Made by a program: the position numbers and the translations under genes | Shown here: positions 1 to 7,669 of the stretch, in pieces | Position numbering within the stretch: position 1 is the stretch's first letter | Layout: every line of letters starts with the position of its first letter | DNA from: an uncultured Oscillospiraceae bacterium | Lineage (GTDB): Bacteria > Bacillota > Clostridia > Oscillospirales > Oscillospiraceae | DNA length: 36,025 bases | Assembly (NCBI GenBank): GCA_910579595.1 | Contig: CAJTVM010000019.1 | Span: 1 to 36,025, forward strand | Direction of reading: 5' to 3' | Notes under the pieces: generated by a model | What the model was told of the DNA's origin: nothing | What the model saw: the letters and a program-made list of their open reading frames with translations, nothing else | The model's database searches: none

Positions 1-43
1 TCATAGGATGGACGAGAACCTATCCTTGTAAGGAGGCGATGGA

Positions 44-1594
44 TTGTCTACCCTGCTGGCCGGCACCCTGCTGCTCACCGCCACCGGCCTGTTCTCCCAG
101 GTGGTGGGATTTATCTACCGTATGCTCCTCTCCCGCCTCATCGGCGCGGAAACCATGGGGCTGTATCAATTGGTCATGCCGGTGTATTCCGTGCTCATGT
201 CGGTGACCGCCGTGGGGCTGACAGTGGCGGTGTCCACCCTGTCCGCCCGCTACCACGCCCTGAACGATGACGGGACGGTGAAAGCAGTGCTCCGCCGGGC
301 GCTGGGGGGCTTTTTCCTGCTGGCTGTCCCCCTGGGCCTCGGGGTGGCGGCGCTGTCCGACCCCATCTCCGTCTACCTCCTGGGGGACGCCCGCACCCGC
401 CTGGGCGTGGTACTGCTGGCACCCTGTGTGCTGCTCACCGGGGTGGAAAACCTCCACAAGCACTGCTTCTACGGCATCGGGCGGGTGCGCCCCCCCGCCG
501 CCGTGGAAACCGCCGAGCAGCTCATCCGGGCCTGCGCGGTGCTGGGACTGCTGCTCGCCCTGCTCCCCCGCTCGGCGGAGGAGACGGTGGGCGTCATTGT
601 GCTGGGCATGGTGCTGTGCGAGGTGTTTTCCGCCTGCGCCCTCACCCTGCTGTTCCGGCGGCACTGGCGGCGCTTCCCACCCCCGCCCCCCAGAGACGAG
701 GTGAGCCGCCGCCGTCTGTTCGCCATCGCCCTGCCGGTGGGAGCCACCTCCCTGCTGGGGACCTTGTTGAACTGCGCCAATTCGGTGCTCATCCCCGCCA
801 AGCTGGTGGAGGGGGGCATGGCCCTGCCAGACGCCATGTCCGAGTTCGGCGTGCTGTGCGGTATGACCCTGCCTCTGCTGGGCCTGCCCACAGGCTTCAT
901 CGGGGCGCTGTGCCTGGTGATGGTGCCCGACCTGTCCCGGCGCACCGCCCAGGGGGATCAGCGGGCAGCGGCGGGCTTTCTGGATCGGGTGATGTCCGCC
1001 ACCTCCCTGCTCATGGCCCCCGCCATGGCCCTGCTCACTGTCATCGGCCCCGCCGTGGGCCGGACCATGTTCCGGGACGAACGGGTGGGGGATCTGATCC
1101 TCCCCCTGGCCGTGGGGACGCTTTTAGGCTGCTGGCAGTCGGTGCTGTCCGGGGCGCTGAACGGCCTGGGGCTCCAGGGCAAAGGGGCCCGCAACGCCAT
1201 CCTCAGCGATGCGGCCCAGCTGGTGTTCACCTTTTTCGCGGTGCCCAAATGGGGACTGCCGGGATTTGCGGCGGGCTTTGTGGCCTCCGGCCTGGTGGGG
1301 GCGGGGCTGAATCTGGTGTCGGTGCTCCGGACGGCGGGGCTGAAGCCCCGGCCCTTCCGCTGGTTTACCCGGCCTGTGCTGGCGGCGGTGTTCATGGGGC
1401 TGTGGTGCAATCTGTTTTTCCGGATTATGCTGAACGCGGGCTGCCGCCAGGGCTGGGCGGTTCTCGTCTGCACACTGCTGGGAATCGTGCTGTACGCCGC
1501 CGCCCTGCTGGCCCAGGGTATGTCCGTCAACGTAGTCTTTGCCTGGTTCGGGTCTTCTTTTTCTCGAGAGAAAAGGAAGCGGAAAGAGCTTTAA
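44..1594 (+). CDS. spoVB: SpoVB-like polysaccharide flippase (MVF/MOP superfamily)
   Basis: This 516-residue, strongly hydrophobic protein has about 12-14 predicted membrane segments. It resembles stage V sporulation protein B, a lipid-linked oligosaccharide flippase acting in spore cortex formation. The N-terminus (LLAGTLLLTATGLFSQVVGF, then YRMLLSRLIGAETMGLYQL) is the family's recognisable start. I chose the TTG at 44 because AGGAGG at 31-36 lies 7 bases upstream; the nearby ATG at 39 is in another frame. The last dozen residues (SFSREKRKRKEL) are basic, unlike a normal membrane-protein end, and are encoded by a palindrome at 1556-1573. Other MOP-superfamily flippases such as MurJ-like proteins are the main alternative. 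Family call is firm; the exact sporulation role is inferred. Confidence 0.8.
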   Translation: MSTLLAGTLLLTATGLFSQVVGFIYRMLLSRLIGAETMGLYQLVMPVYSVLMSVTAVGLTVAVSTLSARYHALNDDGTVKAVLRRALGGFFLLAVPLGLGVAALSDPISVYLLGDARTRLGVVLLAPCVLLTGVENLHKHCFYGIGRVRPPAAVETAEQLIRACAVLGLLLALLPRSAEETVGVIVLGMVLCEVFSACALTLLFRRHWRRFPPPPPRDEVSRRRLFAIALPVGATSLLGTLLNCANSVLIPAKLVEGGMALPDAMSEFGVLCGMTLPLLGLPTGFIGALCLVMVPDLSRRTAQGDQRAAAGFLDRVMSATSLLMAPAMALLTVIGPAVGRTMFRDERVGDLILPLAVGTLLGCWQSVLSGALNGLGLQGKGARNAILSDAAQLVFTFFAVPKWGLPGFAAGFVASGLVGAGLNLVSVLRTAGLKPRPFRWFTRPVLAAVFMGLWCNLFFRIMLNAGCRQGWAVLVCTLLGIVLYAAALLAQGMSVNVVFAWFGSSFSREKRKRKEL

Positions 1595-1660
1595 GCCCGC
1601 CGCCCAAACGTCTATTCCCGTTCACCGCTTGCGGCGGCGGCAAAACAGGGAGGAATCCTC

Positions 1661-2308
1661 ATGAAACCAAATATCCTGATCTCCACCGGCGGGGGAAACG
1701 CCGCTAACTACACCGCCGCCATCGAGGCCGCCGGAGGCCGGGCGGATGCCCGCTACCTCCCCGCCCCCGGCCTGGAGTATGACGGGCTGGTGCTGACCGG
1801 AGGGGACGACATCGACCCCGCCCGGTTCGGGCAGGCAAACTGCGGCTCCCGGGGGATCGACCGGGCCCGGGATGAGGCCGAGCTGGACCTGCTCACCGCT
1901 TTCCTGGGGACAGGGAAGCCGGTGCTGGCCATCTGCCGGGGGCACCAAGTGGCCAATGTGTGGCTGGGCGGCGATTTGGTGCAGGATCTGGATCCTTCTC
2001 TGGCCCCCTTCCACGGGGGCGGCGAGGGGGATCGGGCGCACCCGGTCAAGGCCGTGGAGGGGTCCCTGCTCCACCGGTTGTATGGCCCAGTCTTTTCCGT
2101 AAACAGCAGCCACCACCAGGCGTTGGGGCGGCTGGGGCGGGGGCTGTCCGCTACGGCATGGTCGGAGGGCGGGTTGGTGGAGGCGGCGGAGCATGAGAGT
2201 CTGCCGCTGATCTCCGTCCAGTTCCACCCGGAGCGAATGACAGGGGCGGATACGGCGAATGGGGGGCTGATCTTCCGGGCGTTTCTGGATCTGGTGCGCG
2301 GGGCGTAA
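1661..2308 (+). CDS. Peptidase C26 / gamma-glutamyl-GABA hydrolase-like amidotransferase
   Basis: This 215-residue protein has the class I glutamine amidotransferase fold of the C26 family (PuuD-like), which hydrolyses gamma-glutamyl bonds in the cytosol. The nucleophile elbow is ICRGHQ with Cys92. The other members of the triad are His189 and Glu191 in QFHPER. An N-terminal VLTGGDDIDP segment (about 44-53) is typical of the family. The protein is slightly shorter than PuuD (about 250 residues). GGAGG lies 7 bases before the ATG. It follows the flippase by 66 bases and may be co-transcribed with it. The natural substrate cannot be read from the sequence; gamma-glutamyl-GABA is only the best-known one. 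Confidence 0.85.
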   Translation: MKPNILISTGGGNAANYTAAIEAAGGRADARYLPAPGLEYDGLVLTGGDDIDPARFGQANCGSRGIDRARDEAELDLLTAFLGTGKPVLAICRGHQVANVWLGGDLVQDLDPSLAPFHGGGEGDRAHPVKAVEGSLLHRLYGPVFSVNSSHHQALGRLGRGLSATAWSEGGLVEAAEHESLPLISVQFHPERMTGADTANGGLIFRAFLDLVRGA

Positions 2309-2312
2309 AATC

Positions 2313-2347
2313 AGGGCAGGGCAAACCGTTCTTGTTTGCCCTGCCCT
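2313..2347. terminator. Bidirectional terminator between convergent genes
   Basis: A perfect 14-bp inverted repeat (AGGGCAGGGCAAAC at 2313-2326, its complement at 2334-2347) encloses a 7-base loop. It sits between the C26 hydrolase and the convergent small gene at 2364-2642. The uridine tract is weak on both sides, so efficiency is uncertain. Confidence 0.75.
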
Positions 2348-2363
2348 ATCATGTGAATTGTGC

Positions 2364-2642
2364 TTACCGCAAGTCGCTTTCCGTGATCGCAATAGATGGA
2401 TAGTGCGGCAGCTTTGTCAAATCCGTATCCAGCGGTACGCTGTATACCATGTAATAGTAATTCGGGCTGGCTGCTGTCAGCTCGCGTATTTTTCGCTCTG
2501 CCAAGCCTTTGTCCTCCGTGGCGTATACCACGGACACCACGCCTGTTTTTCCAGGCTCCGTGTTCTGCACCTCACCGCACAGGATCAGTTTCAGCGGCGC
2601 CTCTCCCTCCAGTCCCTGCCGGATGTATTCCTCATAGTCCAT
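2364..2642 (-). CDS. Small conserved hypothetical protein
   Basis: This 92-residue protein is acidic at both ends and mixed alpha/beta in appearance, with no membrane segment or signal peptide. I do not recognise a family. Visible elements are an N-terminal amphipathic stretch (MDYEEYIRQGLEGEAPLKL), a central VVSVVYATEDKGLAERKIREL segment that could be a strand followed by a helix, and a SPNYYYMVYSVPLDTDL strand-rich part. GGAGG about 10 bases before the ATG and coding-like third positions support a real gene. It is followed by the terminator at 2313-2347 and lies 54 bases downstream of the phosphoribosyltransferase on the same strand, so it may be the second gene of that unit. Confidence 0.6.
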   Translation of the reverse strand: MDYEEYIRQGLEGEAPLKLILCGEVQNTEPGKTGVVSVVYATEDKGLAERKIRELTAASPNYYYMVYSVPLDTDLTKLPHYPSIAITESDLR

Positions 2643-2696
2643 AACTCAATGCTCCCTCCAATTTGTGAGCCAGCCCACAGTGTACTCACTGCCTTT

Positions 2697-3248
2697 TTAC
2701 AGCGGTGCGCCGTCGGGGCCGAACAGGGGCAGACGCTCCAGGAACAGGATGTCGTCCCGCTTGGCGGCGTCCCCCTCCGCCAGGATGGCCATGCGGCCCA
2801 CAACCGTGCCGCCCGCCTGATCCACTAGGTTCTCCACCGCCGCCAGGGAGCCGCCGGTGGAGATCACATCGTCCAGGATCAGGATGCGCTTGCCCTCGAT
2901 CTTGGCCGCGTCCGCCCCGTCCATGTACAGCTTCTGCTCCCCCTCGGTGGTGATGGATCGGTCCACCGCCTCAAACACCCCGTTCATGTAGGCCTTTTTC
3001 TTCTTACGTACCAGGAAATAGTCGTTCCGGCCGCTCTGTCTGGCCATCTCATGCACCAGGGGGATGGCCTTGGCCTCCGGAGCCACCATGTAGTCGAACT
3101 CCGGCGCGATTTTCAGCAGATCCCGGGCGCAGGCGCAGGTCAGTTCCACGTCGCCGAAGATCACAAACGCGCCAATCATCAGGGTATCGCTGATGGGACA
3201 CAGGGGCAGATTGCGGGTCAGGCCCGCCACCTTCATTTCATATGTCAT
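2697..3248 (-). CDS. Phosphoribosyltransferase family protein (adenine/xanthine PRTase-like)
   Basis: This 183-residue type I phosphoribosyltransferase should join a purine base to PRPP in the cytosol. The PRPP-binding loop is the acidic-acidic motif ILILDDVISTGGS near residues 121-133. The flexible-loop region KKKKAYMNG precedes it. I chose the ATG at 3248 because AGGAG lies 9 bases upstream; a TTG at 3257 would abut the Shine-Dalgarno. The gene is divergent from the purine permease at 3595, which supports a purine salvage role. It has a consensus promoter of its own. Adenine or xanthine specificity is not resolvable here. Confidence 0.85.
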   Translation of the reverse strand: MTYEMKVAGLTRNLPLCPISDTLMIGAFVIFGDVELTCACARDLLKIAPEFDYMVAPEAKAIPLVHEMARQSGRNDYFLVRKKKKAYMNGVFEAVDRSITTEGEQKLYMDGADAAKIEGKRILILDDVISTGGSLAAVENLVDQAGGTVVGRMAILAEGDAAKRDDILFLERLPLFGPDGAPL

Positions 3249-3288
3249 ATCCGACAACTCCTATCCCGGGCGGCAGAAGCCGCCCCGT

Positions 3289-3312
3289 TGTGATTCCTAC
3301 TGTGATTCCTAC
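3289..3312. repeat. Tandem 12-bp direct repeat in PRTase leader
   Basis: TGTGATTCCTAC occurs twice in exact head-to-tail order (3289-3300 and 3301-3312), within the 5' leader of the divergent PRTase gene, between its -10 box and ribosome binding site. It could be a simple slippage duplication or a paired protein site. A nearby hairpin, GGGCGGC-N4-GCCGCCC at 3268-3285, lies just ahead of the Shine-Dalgarno. Confidence 0.8.
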
Positions 3313-3319
3313 GAGGGAC

Positions 3320-3348
3320 ATTATACTCCCCCTGTCCCTTCTTGTCAA
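3320..3348 (-). promoter_or_regulatory. Consensus sigma-A promoter for the PRTase gene
   Basis: On the minus strand TTGACA (complement of 3343-3348) is followed after exactly 17 bases by TATAAT (complement of 3320-3325). Both hexamers match consensus, so strong vegetative expression is expected. It points toward the PRTase start at 3248, leaving a leader of roughly 65 bases. Confidence 0.9.
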
Positions 3349-3400
3349 AATGTATGAAGTTTTCAGAAAATGAAAAAAATTGTAGAAATTTTCCGAAACC

Positions 3401-3411
3401 TGTGGTATCAT
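3401..3411 (+). promoter_or_regulatory. Probable promoter (-10) for riboswitch-permease transcript
   Basis: TATCAT at 3406-3411 is preceded by TGTGG, resembling an extended -10, about 22 bases before the riboswitch P1 stem. No convincing -35 at normal spacing is visible (TTGTAG at 3380 is 20 bases away), so the assignment is tentative. Confidence 0.4.
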
Positions 3412-3430
3412 ATCTTTGTCAATTCAATAT

Positions 3431-3503
3431 CCTTCGGTATAGTCGGGGCGGGATCGGCCCCGAGTCTCTACTGCCCAACCGAACCCAAGGCAACTACCGA
3501 AAA
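3431..3503 (+). ncRNA. Purine riboswitch aptamer, guanine type
   Basis: The classic three-way junction is visible. P1 pairs TTCGGTA (3433-3439) with TACCGAA (3495-3501). P2 pairs CGGGGC with GCCCCG around a 7-base loop. P3 pairs TGCC with GGCA. J1/2 reads TAGTC and J2/3 reads GAGTCTCTAC, both close to consensus. J3/1 reads AACTAC; a C at the base-recognition position indicates guanine/hypoxanthine rather than adenine. It precedes an intrinsic terminator and the purine permease, so ligand binding should stop transcription of the permease. Confidence 0.9.
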
Positions 3504-3507
3504 CAGA

Positions 3508-3544
3508 ACAGGCCCGGAACGTCCCACGCTTCCGGGCTGTTTTT
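3508..3544 (+). terminator. Riboswitch-controlled intrinsic terminator
   Basis: Arms ACAGGCCCGGAA (3508-3519, one bulged G) and TTCCGGGCTGT (3530-3540) form a stable stem followed by a T run. It begins just after the P1 strand of the aptamer, which is the expected arrangement for a guanine-off transcription switch. Confidence 0.88.
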
Positions 3545-3594
3545 GTCTCCCCTCCCCGGCATTACCGAAGGAAATTCTGGAGAGGGAGTTTTTT

Positions 3595-5037
3595 ATGGAA
3601 AAAATCTTTAAGCTCAAGGAGAACGGCACAACCGTACGTACGGAAATTATAGCCGGTCTCACCACGTTCATGACGATGGCCTATATCATTGCCCTGAACC
3701 CCAACCTGATCGTCGGCTTCGGGCAGGGCGCCGGCGGCGGCTTTGGCGCGGACGGCGCGGCCGCGTGGAACGGCGTGTTCCTGGCCACCTGCCTGGCCTC
3801 CGCCATCGCCATGTTCTGCATGGCCTTCCTGGCCAACAAGCCCTTCTGTCTGGCCCCCGGCATGGGCCTGAACTCGTTCTTTGCCATCGTGATCGCCCAG
3901 ATCGCCGGCGCCGCCGGCTGCTCCTACCTGGCCGGACTTCAGGCTGGTCTGTGCATCATCCTCATTGAGGGCATCGTGTTCATCGTGCTGTCCATCTTTA
4001 ACATCCGGGAGAAGATCGTGGACGCCATCCCCCTGGGGGTGCGGCTGGGCATCGCCCCCGCCATCGGCCTGATGCTGATGAACATCGGCTTCGGCTCCAA
4101 CGCCGGCGTGGGCGCCGCCTCCGAGCATTATGTCATGCGGGACTTCTTTGGCGCCCTGACCCCCAGCACTGCCCAGACGAGCATGGGCGAGTTCTACCCC
4201 AAGATGGTCCTCTACGTGGTCACCATGTTCATCGGCCTGTTTGTCATCGTCCTGCTGGCCAAGAAGGGCATCAAGGGCGCGGTGCTGATCGGGATGCTGG
4301 CCTCCTCCGTGATCTACTGGATCGGCTCCTTCGCCTTCCTGGCCACCAACCCCTTCGAGAGTCTGGCCACTGCCAACTGGCTGCCCCCCTTTGGCGATAT
4401 GGCCCAGACTACGCTCTTTAAGTTTGATTTTGCCACTCTGTTTAAGCTGGGCTGGTTCACCGTCATCACCCTGGTGATCACCTTCTGTATGATCGATATG
4501 TTCGATACCATCGGCACCCTGGTGGGCACCGCCTCCCGGGCGGGCATGGTGGACAAGCAGGGCAATATGCCCAACATGAAGGAGGCCCTGCTGTCCGACG
4601 CCATCGGCACCGTGGCCGGCGCCTGCACCGGCACCTCCACCGTCACCACCTTTGTGGAGTCCGCCTCCGGCGTGGAGGCCGGCGGCCGCACGGGCCTCAC
4701 CGCCCTGACCTGCGGCGTCATCTTCCTGGCCTGTATGTTTATCTCCCCCATCGCCGCCATCATCCCCGCCCCCGCCACCTCCGCTGCCCTGATCTATGTA
4801 GGTGTGCTGATGCTCCAGGGGCTGAAGAACGTGAAGTTCGACGATATGGACCAGATGGTGCCCGTGGCCCTGATGCTCATCGCCATGCCCATCTCCAGCT
4901 CCATCGGCCACGCCATTGGCCTGGGCCTGATCTCCTACACCGTGATCAAGGTGTTCTCCGGCAAGGCCAAGGACGTGTCCATGCTCACCTACGTCATCTC
5001 CCTGCTGTTCCTGATCAAGTTCTTCCTCATCGTGTGA
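3595..5037 (+). CDS. NCS2 family purine permease (AzgA/PbuG-like)
   Basis: This 480-residue protein has 12-14 predicted membrane segments and imports hypoxanthine or guanine by proton symport. Family features include the N-terminal GLTTFMTMAYIIALNP, PGMGLNSFFA (about 85-94), the CMIDMFDTIGTLVGTA segment (about 298-313) and the TSTVTTFVESASGVEAGGRTG region. The reading frame stays open far upstream through the riboswitch, but the ATG at 3595 is the true start: GGGAG lies 6 bases before it and homology begins there. Regulation by the guanine riboswitch at 3431-3503 and the divergent PRTase support a purine substrate. Xanthine cannot be excluded. Confidence 0.93.
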   Translation: MEKIFKLKENGTTVRTEIIAGLTTFMTMAYIIALNPNLIVGFGQGAGGGFGADGAAAWNGVFLATCLASAIAMFCMAFLANKPFCLAPGMGLNSFFAIVIAQIAGAAGCSYLAGLQAGLCIILIEGIVFIVLSIFNIREKIVDAIPLGVRLGIAPAIGLMLMNIGFGSNAGVGAASEHYVMRDFFGALTPSTAQTSMGEFYPKMVLYVVTMFIGLFVIVLLAKKGIKGAVLIGMLASSVIYWIGSFAFLATNPFESLATANWLPPFGDMAQTTLFKFDFATLFKLGWFTVITLVITFCMIDMFDTIGTLVGTASRAGMVDKQGNMPNMKEALLSDAIGTVAGACTGTSTVTTFVESASGVEAGGRTGLTALTCGVIFLACMFISPIAAIIPAPATSAALIYVGVLMLQGLKNVKFDDMDQMVPVALMLIAMPISSSIGHAIGLGLISYTVIKVFSGKAKDVSMLTYVISLLFLIKFFLIV

Positions 5038-5043
5038 TGACGT

Positions 5044-5072
5044 AAAGCCCCCGCCAAAACGGCGGGGGCTTT
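5044..5072 (+). terminator. Terminator after purine permease
   Basis: AAAGCCCCCGCC (5044-5055) and GGCGGGGGCTTT (5061-5072) form a perfect 12-bp stem with a 5-base loop, 7 bases after the permease stop codon. Confidence 0.88.
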
Positions 5073-5192
5073 GCTCTGTCATATCAAATATCGCGGGACG
5101 GCTTGGCCGAAGCCATGCCGTCCCCGTTTTGTGCTGTACTCCAGCCAATCATCACGCTTTTTTCCCTGCGCTATGGCTTTTTTCGCGGCTTG

Positions 5193-5201
5193 TGTTATAA
5201 T
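5193..5201 (+). promoter_or_regulatory. Extended -10 promoter for pyrophosphatase gene
   Basis: TGTTATAAT at 5193-5201 is a perfect extended -10 (TGnTATAAT), 42 bases upstream of the ATG at 5244. No clear -35 is seen, as is common with extended -10 promoters. Confidence 0.7.
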
Positions 5202-5243
5202 ATTAAAAAACACAGCAGACGCTATCAAGGGAGGAGCTTCTCT

Positions 5244-6917
5244 ATGAGCAGCCAGACAGCCGCAAACCGCCCCATCAAGGTTATCGGGCACCGCAATCCG
5301 GATACCGATTCCATCTGCGCCGCGATTTCCTACAGCCGGCTGAAAAACCAGATTGATCCGGATCATACCTATGAGCCATGCCGGGCCGGATCCCTGAATC
5401 GGGAGACGGAATTCGCCCTCAACCGCTTCCAAGTCCCCGTCCCCCAGCTGTATGCCGACGTCAGCCCCCAGATCCGGGACGTTGACTTCCGTTGCAGGCC
5501 CGGGGTGGGCGGCGAGATGAGCCTGCGCCAGGCTTGGACAACTATGCGGGACGAGCAGATTGACACGCTGTGCATTGTGGACGGCAGCGATCTGAAGGGA
5601 CTTATCACGGTAAAGGACATCGCCACCGCCAACATGGATACCCTGGACACCCATATCCTGGCCGATGCCAAAACCAGCTACCGGAGCATCATTGATACCC
5701 TGGACGCGGAGGTGCTGGTGGGCGGCGTCGAGGGCAAAACGGTGGAGGGCCACATTGTAATTGCCGCGGGCAGCTCCGAGCAGATGGAGCAGGCAATCTC
5801 CAAGGGGGACATCGTCATCCTGGCCAACCGGGCGGAGGGCCAGCTCACCGCCATCGAGCTGGACGCGGGCTGCATCGTAATCTGCGCCGGATCCAAGGTC
5901 TCCCGGGCCATCTGTATGCTGGCGGAGGAAAAGGGCTGCATCATCCTGCGCACCGACTACAGCACCTATGCCGCCGGACAGATGATCACCCAAGCCGCCC
6001 CTATCCGCCACTACATGGTGTCCGACGGCCTGCTGACCTTCACGCTGGACACCCCGGTGGATGACGCCACAAAAATCATGGCCTCGGTGCGCCACCGCTA
6101 CTTCCCCGTACTGGACAGCGACGGGAAGTACTTAGGGGTAATCTCCCGCCGGAACCTGCTGAACCTCCACAAGAAGCAGCTCATCCTGGTGGATCACAAC
6201 GAGAAATCCCAGGCTGCGGAGGGCATGGACGAGGCCGAGGTGCTGGAGATCATCGACCACCACCGCATCAATGCCTTGGAAACCGATGGGCCCGTCTACT
6301 TCCGCAACGTCCCCGTAGGCTGCACCTGCACCATCGTCTGCCAGATGTACCAGGAGAGCGGTGTGGAAATCGACCCCTCGACGGCGGGGCTGATGCTCTC
6401 CGCCATTTTGTCCGACACCCTGATGTTCACCAGCCCCACCTGCACCCCTATGGACGAATACGCGGCCCACACCCTGGCAAAGATCGCCGGGGTGGATCTG
6501 GAGGAATACGCCGACGCCATGTTTGAGGCGGGGGGCGACGTCACCGGCAAGACTGCCGACGAAATCTTCCATGGCGATTATAAAATTTTCACCAGCCGGG
6601 ACGTCCGCTTTGGCGTGGGACAGGGCAGCTATATGTCCCACAAAAACTGCGGCGCCAGCCAGGCCCTGCTCAAGCCTTACCTGGAGACCGCCCTTCACAA
6701 ACAGGGCCTGGACTATATTTTCTATATGTTTACCGATATCCGGACGTCCACCACCAAGCTGCTCATGGCCGGTGACGGGGCGGACCAGGTGATTGCCCGG
6801 GCATTTGACGCCGAAATCAAAGACGGCGCGGCCCTGCTCCCCGGCGTAGTCAGCCGGAAAAAACAGGTAATCCCCGCCCTGATGCGAACCATCAAGGAGC
6901 TGACCGGGGAGGCATAA
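5244..6917 (+). CDS. Manganese-dependent inorganic pyrophosphatase with CBS and DRTGG domains
   Basis: This 557-residue family II (DHH/DHHA2) pyrophosphatase hydrolyses cytosolic PPi. GHRNPDTDS (15-23) is the first metal-binding motif. A CBS repeat follows at about 94-130, a DRTGG-like domain at about 145-240 and a second CBS repeat at about 250-310. The DHH motif itself is at 338-340 (IIDHHR), and the DHHA2 domain fills the C-terminus. Known relatives with this regulatory insert are controlled by adenine nucleotides and diadenosine polyphosphates. The ATG at 5244 has GGGAGGAG upstream and begins just before homology; the open frame further upstream is not coding. The 17-base gap to the convergent gene at 6935 holds no terminator I can see. 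Confidence 0.93.
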   Translation: MSSQTAANRPIKVIGHRNPDTDSICAAISYSRLKNQIDPDHTYEPCRAGSLNRETEFALNRFQVPVPQLYADVSPQIRDVDFRCRPGVGGEMSLRQAWTTMRDEQIDTLCIVDGSDLKGLITVKDIATANMDTLDTHILADAKTSYRSIIDTLDAEVLVGGVEGKTVEGHIVIAAGSSEQMEQAISKGDIVILANRAEGQLTAIELDAGCIVICAGSKVSRAICMLAEEKGCIILRTDYSTYAAGQMITQAAPIRHYMVSDGLLTFTLDTPVDDATKIMASVRHRYFPVLDSDGKYLGVISRRNLLNLHKKQLILVDHNEKSQAAEGMDEAEVLEIIDHHRINALETDGPVYFRNVPVGCTCTIVCQMYQESGVEIDPSTAGLMLSAILSDTLMFTSPTCTPMDEYAAHTLAKIAGVDLEEYADAMFEAGGDVTGKTADEIFHGDYKIFTSRDVRFGVGQGSYMSHKNCGASQALLKPYLETALHKQGLDYIFYMFTDIRTSTTKLLMAGDGADQVIARAFDAEIKDGAALLPGVVSRKKQVIPALMRTIKELTGEA

Positions 6918-6934
6918 TCCCCCGGCAGGCGCAG

Positions 6935-7531
6935 TCAGCCCAGACGCTTGACGTAAGCGCCGCCCTCCTTCACAAAGCCCATTTTTGTCAGGTACGCGCC
7001 GTGGGCGGTGGACTCTTTCCCCTCATAGATCAACGTATGGATGCCCATAGAGGGCAGCTTGGCGTACAGGTACGCCCCGATGGAGCAGTCCCGGTAGGTG
7101 GGCGTGGAGTAGTCCAGCAGCACCCGCAGCGTTCCCTGTCCGCCGTCTCTGCCCAGCAACACCCCCGCCATATTCCCGCCGCAGCAGACGATATAGGCCC
7201 GATCTGCTCCGCTGCTCGGGGAGAAATCCGGGAAATAGGTGCGGATGTCCTCCCGGTAGTAGTCCAGCAGGTAGCGCAGAAGGCCGTCATCCTCTACGCC
7301 GTCCACCAGATCGTAGCTTTTGTCCTTCCGGCTCAGCTTGATCAGGTTGTAGACGTTGATGCCGATTAAAAACCCGTTCATCAGCGCCGTGGGATAGGAG
7401 TGGATCATCAGCGCGTAGGCCGCGAAAATCCCGCTGCCGATGGTGTTGATCACCCGCAGCTTCACCACGGATGACATCAGCATGGACACCACCACCAGGG
7501 CAGAACCCAGATATCCAATCATTTCGATCAT
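6935..7531 (-). CDS. YgjV-like membrane protein with C-terminal GNAT-like part
   Basis: This 198-residue protein has an N-terminal part of about 75 residues with two to three membrane helices (MIEMIGYLGSALVVVSMLMS, then INTIGSGIFAAYAL and AL..GFLIGINVYNL), matching the YgjV/inner-membrane family pattern. The cytosolic C-terminal part ends in a segment (GAYLYAKLPSMGIHTLIYEG, then HGAYLTKMGFVKEG) like the acetyl-CoA/fold end of GNAT acyltransferases. A normal GNAT pyrophosphate-loop motif is not obvious, so activity is uncertain. AGGAGG lies about 10 bases before the ATG. It is divergent from the MATE gene at 7670. Function is unknown. Confidence 0.8.
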   Translation of the reverse strand: MIEMIGYLGSALVVVSMLMSSVVKLRVINTIGSGIFAAYALMIHSYPTALMNGFLIGINVYNLIKLSRKDKSYDLVDGVEDDGLLRYLLDYYREDIRTYFPDFSPSSGADRAYIVCCGGNMAGVLLGRDGGQGTLRVLLDYSTPTYRDCSIGAYLYAKLPSMGIHTLIYEGKESTAHGAYLTKMGFVKEGGAYVKRLG

Positions 7532-7669
7532 AGCTTGTCCCCTCCTTATCTGTCCGCTTCGTGCCGCGCTTGATTTCCGGCGGCACTTGTCCTTACTACC
7601 ATTGTAGCATATCTCCGCCGCAATTACTACAGCGGTATGACCGCATTACCAACCAGGAGGAAGAATACC

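Noticed and set aside
5..26. Short hairpin AGGATGG-N7-CCTATCCT before the first gene
   Set aside because: Seven pairs including one G-U, at the window edge, with no knowledge of the upstream gene; it could be a terminator end or chance.
1597..1646. GCCCGCCGCC / GGCGGCGGC arms between flippase and hydrolase
   Set aside because: The arms are long-range, imperfect and built of simple GCC repeats; no U-rich tail, so not called a terminator.
3370..3594. In-frame extension of the purine permease
   Set aside because: This stretch is the riboswitch and terminator; the ATG at 3595 has the ribosome binding site and starts the homology.
3562..5148. Long 528-residue open frame opposite the permease
   Set aside because: It is the high-GC antisense of the permease gene, rich in Gly/His/Asp/Gln, with no family resemblance.
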